Of a DNA stretch of 36,739 nt, positions 33,091 through 36,739 are shown one piece after another. The DNA is from Limosilactobacillus alvi. GTDB taxonomy: Bacteria > Bacillota > Bacilli > Lactobacillales > Lactobacillaceae. Numbering within the stretch: position 1 is the stretch's first letter; each line of letters starts with the position of its first letter. The position numbers were made by a program, and so were the translations under genes. The notes under the pieces were generated by a model. It was given only the letters and a program-made list of their open reading frames with translations, ran no database searches and was not told the DNA's origin. The stretch spans positions 1 to 36,739 of the forward strand of contig NZ_JACJJQ010000018.1 in assembly GCF_016900115.1 (NCBI RefSeq), read 5' to 3'.

Positions 33091-34419
33091 ATGGATTCAC
33101 GAGTAGAGAGCGGATTAATGATTGGTCCTGATGATAAGGTGCCAACTAGCGAAGCGACACTATTGGGATTACAACATGTGCTAGCGATGGATGTGTATGT
33201 GCCACCAATTATTTTAGCGGGGATGCTCTCCATGGGAGCGATTGATTCCCAGGGATTATTACAGGGAACTTTCCTAGCAGCTGGGATTGGGACAATCTTA
33301 CAAACGGTCTTCTTTATGAAGATGCCAATGTCTCAAGGGCCATCTTTTGTTCCGTTAGGTGCAGCTGCGGGGATTGCATTAGCCGGTGGTGGACTCAAAG
33401 GGGATGGAATGGAAACCTTAATTGGGGCGTTAATTGTTGGGTCAATCCTAATGGTTTTACTTGGTTTAAGTGGTACCTTCCAGAAGATTATCAATAAGTT
33501 AGTACCAGCTGTGGTCGGGGGAACGATTATCACTTGTGTGGGATTATCATTGATTCCATCAGCCTTAAATGACAATATTTTTGAGGCAAACGGTAATATT
33601 TACCAAAATATGGAATTAGCTTCGGCGACGGCTTTGACTCTATTGATTTGTGTTGGGATTAGTATTCGCTTTCCAAAAGTCCAAAAGATTTTCCGGACCG
33701 GTTCAATCGTCATTGCTCTTTTGGTTGGCACCTTATTAAGTGCTACTATGGGTCGGTTTGATTGGCAATCGGTAGCGAAGGCAGCTTGGTTTGGTCTTCC
33801 TCAACGGACGATTTTTCATTGGGGAGTTCACTTTAATTTAACCGCTATTTTAACGTTTATCATTATTTATGCAATTATTACGACGGAAACAACGGGGACT
33901 TGGTTTGCAATGGGGGCAGTTACAAATCATGAAATTACACCAAAACAATGGAACCGCGGGATTATTGGTGAAGGTTTGTCTTGTTTAGTGGCCGCCCTTT
34001 CTGGGACAACGCCAGTAACGGGTTACTCCACAAATGCTGGTGTAGTTTCCATTACTGGGGTTGCTTCCAAACGAGTTTTTGTCGCTGCTGGAATTTGGTT
34101 TATTATTCTTGGCTTCTTCTCAAAGTTGTCGGCATTTTTAGCCGCTGTCCCAGCTCCCGTGATCGGTGGGGTTTTTGCTATTATTACGGTTACGATCATG
34201 TTGAATGGTTTGAATGTTATTCGGGGGATTAAAACCGAATCAAGTGATCTTTATATTATTGGGTTACCAATTATCTTGACCTTAGCCATTGTGCTTTTAC
34301 CAAGTAAGGTAACCAACAATGCTCCACAATTAATTCAATACTTGTTAGGGTCACCAATTGCAATTGCTGCCCTTTGTGCGATTATTTTAAACCTATTGAT
34401 GCCGCGTGATCGTTACTAG
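33091..34419 (+). CDS. NCS2-family nucleobase (xanthine/uracil) permease
   Basis: 442 aa from ATG 33091 behind GGAGG; a GTG 12 nt earlier is within the site. Polytopic (about 12-14 helices). Family features are GLQHVLAMDVYVPP at the start, TTETTGTWFAMG in the middle, and GTTPVTGYSTNAGVVSITGVASKRV in the substrate/coupling region. It imports a purine or uracil with protons; the exact base is not readable. No canonical purine riboswitch or PyrR site was found in the leader. Confidence 0.9.
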   Translation: MDSRVESGLMIGPDDKVPTSEATLLGLQHVLAMDVYVPPIILAGMLSMGAIDSQGLLQGTFLAAGIGTILQTVFFMKMPMSQGPSFVPLGAAAGIALAGGGLKGDGMETLIGALIVGSILMVLLGLSGTFQKIINKLVPAVVGGTIITCVGLSLIPSALNDNIFEANGNIYQNMELASATALTLLICVGISIRFPKVQKIFRTGSIVIALLVGTLLSATMGRFDWQSVAKAAWFGLPQRTIFHWGVHFNLTAILTFIIIYAIITTETTGTWFAMGAVTNHEITPKQWNRGIIGEGLSCLVAALSGTTPVTGYSTNAGVVSITGVASKRVFVAAGIWFIILGFFSKLSAFLAAVPAPVIGGVFAIITVTIMLNGLNVIRGIKTESSDLYIIGLPIILTLAIVLLPSKVTNNAPQLIQYLLGSPIAIAALCAIILNLLMPRDRY

Positions 34420-34478
34420 ATGGGAAAAACCAAGAGAGGATTATTTGAGCATAGAGTGAGTAATGGGTTAAAATGTTA

Positions 34479-34506
34479 GAGGTTGAGGTTGCTCAGCCTC
34501 TTTTTT
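34479..34506 (+). terminator. Terminator after the permease gene
   Basis: GAGGTTGAG/CTCAGCCTC with loop GTTG, followed by six T residues. Confidence 0.92.
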
Positions 34507-34546
34507 AATTGTTTTGAGGAAAACGGTAGAGTAAGGAAAGAGATTA

Positions 34547-35368
34547 ATGGAAACAGTTACCTTAAATAATGGGATGCAGATGCCAGTATTGGGATTTGGA
34601 ACCTATCAAATTGAAAGTGTTAATACAAAAAAAGCTGTTAAGCAAGCGATTAATGCCGGCTACCGGCTAATTGATACTGCTCAATATTATGGAAATGAAG
34701 CCGGTGTTGGTCAAGCTGTTAAGGAAAGTGGAATTAGTCGGGATCAATTTTTCATTACTACCAAAACGCCCTTAAGCGGATACGCTGAGACGAAGGCAGG
34801 AATTGATGAGTCATTATTAGAAGGTAAGATGGATTATTACGACATGGTTTTAATCCACTGGCCAATTCCTGATTACCTTGATTCGTATGTGGCTCTAGAA
34901 GATGCTGTTAAAGAGGGTAAAATTCGGGCAATTGGGGTAAGCAATTTCAATCATCAACAGCTTCAGAAAGTTCTTGATGAGGCAACGGTTAAGCCGGCTG
35001 TTAACCAAGTTGAAACCCATTTGATGTGGCAACAGCAAAAAATGCATCGATTTTTGACTGAACATCAGATGGTGCATGAAGCTTGGTCACCGCTTGGTCA
35101 AGCAGCGGAAACAATTATGGGAAACAAAGTTTTAGCAACTCTTGCCCAAAAATATCATAAAACACCTGCCCAAATCTCACTCCGTTTCTTAATTCAAGAA
35201 GGGGTGGTTGTAATTCCTAAGGCCACTCATCTTAAATATGTAAAAGAGAATATTAATTTATTTGATTTTGCCTTAAGCAACGAAGAGCGACAATTGTTGC
35301 GTGCCCAAGATCAGCGAAAATCCCTCGAAGGGTGGCCAAGTGCAATGGCGATGGAAAGAGATTACTAA
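34547..35368 (+). CDS. Aldo/keto reductase
   Basis: 273 aa, AKR5-type length. Catalytic tetrad visible: Asp and Tyr in DTAQYYGNE, Lys in FITTKTPL, His in VLIHWP. The C-terminal NADPH-binding segment is VVIPKATHLKYVKENI. It reduces aldehydes or ketones with NADPH in the cytosol; relatives act on methylglyoxal or 2,5-diketogluconate, and the substrate here is unknown. Monocistronic between two terminators. Confidence 0.92.
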   Translation: METVTLNNGMQMPVLGFGTYQIESVNTKKAVKQAINAGYRLIDTAQYYGNEAGVGQAVKESGISRDQFFITTKTPLSGYAETKAGIDESLLEGKMDYYDMVLIHWPIPDYLDSYVALEDAVKEGKIRAIGVSNFNHQQLQKVLDEATVKPAVNQVETHLMWQQQKMHRFLTEHQMVHEAWSPLGQAAETIMGNKVLATLAQKYHKTPAQISLRFLIQEGVVVIPKATHLKYVKENINLFDFALSNEERQLLRAQDQRKSLEGWPSAMAMERDY

Positions 35369-35384
35369 ATAATAGGATCAAATT

Positions 35385-35417
35385 CAGTTGACGAAGTAAC
35401 TTCGTTAGCTGTTTTTT
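35385..35417 (+). terminator. Terminator after the aldo/keto reductase gene
   Basis: CAGTTGACGAAGT/ACTTCGTTAGCTG with G-U pairs, followed by six T residues. Confidence 0.87.
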
Positions 35418-35504
35418 ATTTACCGTTCTAAATTTTGATGATCCTACCAATTTTAATTAGAGTTTCTCTTTAATTATCAAAACAGCCCCCGAGAAACCAA
35501 ATAA

Positions 35505-35616
35505 TGTTACAGAAAAGTTAAAATAAGGGTGGAAAACTCGGTAATTCTGTTGCTTTTAAAAGTAAAATCAGGAAAATTACCTTTTTTTCTTGGTAATTGT
35601 TACAGAAAATTATAAT
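35505..35616 (+). promoter_or_regulatory. Candidate WalR-like sites and -10 box upstream of the LysM gene
   Basis: TGTTAC-AGAAA-AGTTAA (35505-35521) and TGTTAC-AGAAA-ATTATA (35598-35614) resemble the WalR pattern TGTWAH-N5-TGTWAH in the first half and partly in the second. TATAAT (35611-35616) overlaps the second copy. The remaining leader to 35839 is more than 200 nt and has small hairpins only. The sites are suggestive, not proven. Confidence 0.4.
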
Positions 35617-35839
35617 TTATATGGAAGGTATTCTGGTTGCAACATGGAGAAAGTAAAACGCGTTGGTATGCGCTTTTGAACGAAATGAAAAATTTGTGCG
35701 TTCTAAAGCTATTTTACAGCGTATTACAGAATCAACGAAATTTGAAAATCTTCAGTAATTGCGACGTAATTCAATGCATGTATAGTAGATACCGTTGATT
35801 TAGTTAAGCAAAACAAAAGAAAAGGATGTTTTAAATACT

Positions 35840-36577
35840 ATGAAATTTAACAAGAAAGCATTAAAAGTTACTGCAGCAGTCGCTGGGGCCGTTGCCTTAG
35901 GAACGATCACTTCAGCAACGACAGCTAGCGCAGACTCCGTTTACACGGTTCAAGCTGGCGACACGCTTTCTGGTATTTCAGCAAAGTTTGGCCATGACTT
36001 AACCTTTGTTGATACCTTAGCTCAAAACAACAACATTGCTAACAAGAACTTAATCTATGTTGGCCAAAAATTGGTAATCAAAGATGATGGGGAAGTTACT
36101 TCAGCAACTGCTCAACAAGTAGCTACATTACCATCAGCTTCAGCCCAAAGTTCAGCTGCAGCTTCAAGTGCAAGTGACTCCGCTACCGTTGCTTCAAGTG
36201 CTAACACGGCTACTGCTGCTTCAAGCGCAACCAGCCAAGTACAACCACAGGTTCAAAGCACTACAACGACAAACAGTAACGTAAATTCTGCAGCTACTAC
36301 AAACTCTACTTCTACTAATACCACTTCTACAACGACTTCAAGTAACCTTTCTTCAAGTGAAGCCGCTGCAAAAGCTTGGATTGTCCAACGCGAATCTGGT
36401 GGTAACTACTCTGCTCAAAACGGTCAATACTACGGGGCATACCAATTAAGTATTTCCTACTTAAATGGTGATTTGTCCGCTTCTAACCAAGATGCCGTAG
36501 CAAACCAATACGTCGCAAGTCGTTATGGTTCATGGGTAGCCGCCCAAGCTTTCTGGGAAAGCCATGGTTGGTACTAA
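35840..36577 (+). CDS. Secreted LysM protein, Apf (aggregation-promoting factor) type
   Basis: 245 aa. Sec signal peptide with cleavage after about residue 31 (TTASA-DS). One LysM domain at about 33-81 ([17 protein letters not shown] ... IYVGQKLVI) binds peptidoglycan. A Ser/Thr/Ala/Gln-rich linker follows (about 90-175). The C-terminal module [20 protein letters not shown]...ESHGWY is typical of Apf and resuscitation/lysozyme-like proteins. The Glu in RESGG is the likely catalytic residue if it is a muralytic enzyme. AAGGATG precedes the ATG. Highly biased codons suggest strong expression. Confidence 0.9.
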   Translation: MKFNKKALKVTAAVAGAVALGTITSATTASADSVYTVQAGDTLSGISAKFGHDLTFVDTLAQNNNIANKNLIYVGQKLVIKDDGEVTSATAQQVATLPSASAQSSAAASSASDSATVASSANTATAASSATSQVQPQVQSTTTTNSNVNSAATTNSTSTNTTSTTTSSNLSSSEAAAKAWIVQRESGGNYSAQNGQYYGAYQLSISYLNGDLSASNQDAVANQYVASRYGSWVAAQAFWESHGWY

Positions 36578-36605
36578 AATTAGTTAAATAATAATTGATA
36601 AAGAA

Positions 36606-36630
36606 GGGGAGGCTGGGAAAAAACTCCTAG
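36606..36630 (+). repeat. Fragment (E) of the dispersed repeat leading edge
   Basis: GGGGAGGCTGGGAAAAAACTCC matches the leading edge of copy A (GAGGTTGGGGAAAAAGCTCC). The rest of the repeat is absent before the terminator. Confidence 0.45.
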
Positions 36631-36638
36631 TCCAAAGT

Positions 36639-36684
36639 AAAAACCGGATGATGAATTTCTTAAACAATTCATCATCCGGTTTTT
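36639..36684 (+). terminator. Terminator after the LysM gene
   Basis: AAAAACCGGATGATGAATT pairs perfectly with its complement across an 8-nt loop, ending in a T run. Confidence 0.9.
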
Positions 36685-36739
36685 ATGTACACAGGAAGTC
36701 GCTCCTGATATGATGTAATTAGCCCAAAACAAACAAAAA

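Noticed and set aside
1-36739. CRISPR arrays, prophage or complete insertion sequences
   Set aside because: No regularly spaced direct repeats, phage structural genes, integrase or transposase frames were seen; only short non-coding repeats.

Overview
The window is chromosomal DNA of a low-to-moderate GC Gram-positive bacterium, almost certainly a member of the Lactobacillaceae. A Limosilactobacillus-like species is my best guess but is not proven from sequence alone. Support comes from AGGAGG-type ribosome binding sites, four T-box leader RNAs, the valS-folC-radC-mreBCD gene order, luxS, a DyP-type peroxidase, class III ribonucleotide reductase and an Apf/LysM secreted protein. I see no complete transposase, prophage, CRISPR array or rRNA operon.

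Layout. 0-4.4 kb: LOG-family hydrolase and a DUF4828 protein (minus strand), then an oxidoreductase and a DEAD-box helicase, then tRNA-Arg. 4.4-7.4 kb: a TetM/EF-G-like GTPase, and luxS behind a methionine T-box. 7.4-12.2 kb: a PanE-type reductase behind its own T-box, a PTS IIC-like membrane protein, and an aminotransferase/D-2-hydroxyacid dehydrogenase pair that suggests 2-oxo acid metabolism. 12.5-15.6 kb (minus strand): a trpXYZ-type ABC transporter preceded by a short leader peptide with tandem Trp codons and a mutually exclusive hairpin set, i.e. a ribosome-mediated attenuator. 15.7-17.9 kb: metallophosphoesterase, tRNA-Glu, a small unknown protein, tRNA-Gln and tpx. 17.9-25.7 kb: T-box-valS, folC, a frameshifted radC, then mreB-mreC-mreD. 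25.7-28.4 kb: a cysteine T-box with a duplicated antiterminator/terminator module driving a three-gene amino-acid ABC transporter. 28.5-36.7 kb: DyP peroxidase, nrdD-nrdG behind paired NrdR boxes, an NCS2 nucleobase permease, an aldo/keto reductase and an Apf-like LysM protein.

The unifying theme is amino-acid sensing by leader RNAs. Five separate leaders lie within 37 kb: Met (luxS), one of unresolved specificity (PanE-like gene), Trp (transporter), Val (valS) and Cys (transporter). Each is preceded by a TTGAC(A/G) box and a -10 box at 17-bp spacing. The Trp leader stands out because Firmicutes usually control tryptophan genes by T-box or TRAP rather than by a translated leader peptide.

Intergenic regions carry several diverged copies of a dispersed non-coding repeat ending in a long hairpin, an inverted pair of unrelated ~105-bp repeats at 1-110 and about 29.6 kb, a 129-nt nested hairpin behind the Trp transporter, and a structured terminator-ended segment at 29.7-29.84 kb that may be a small RNA.
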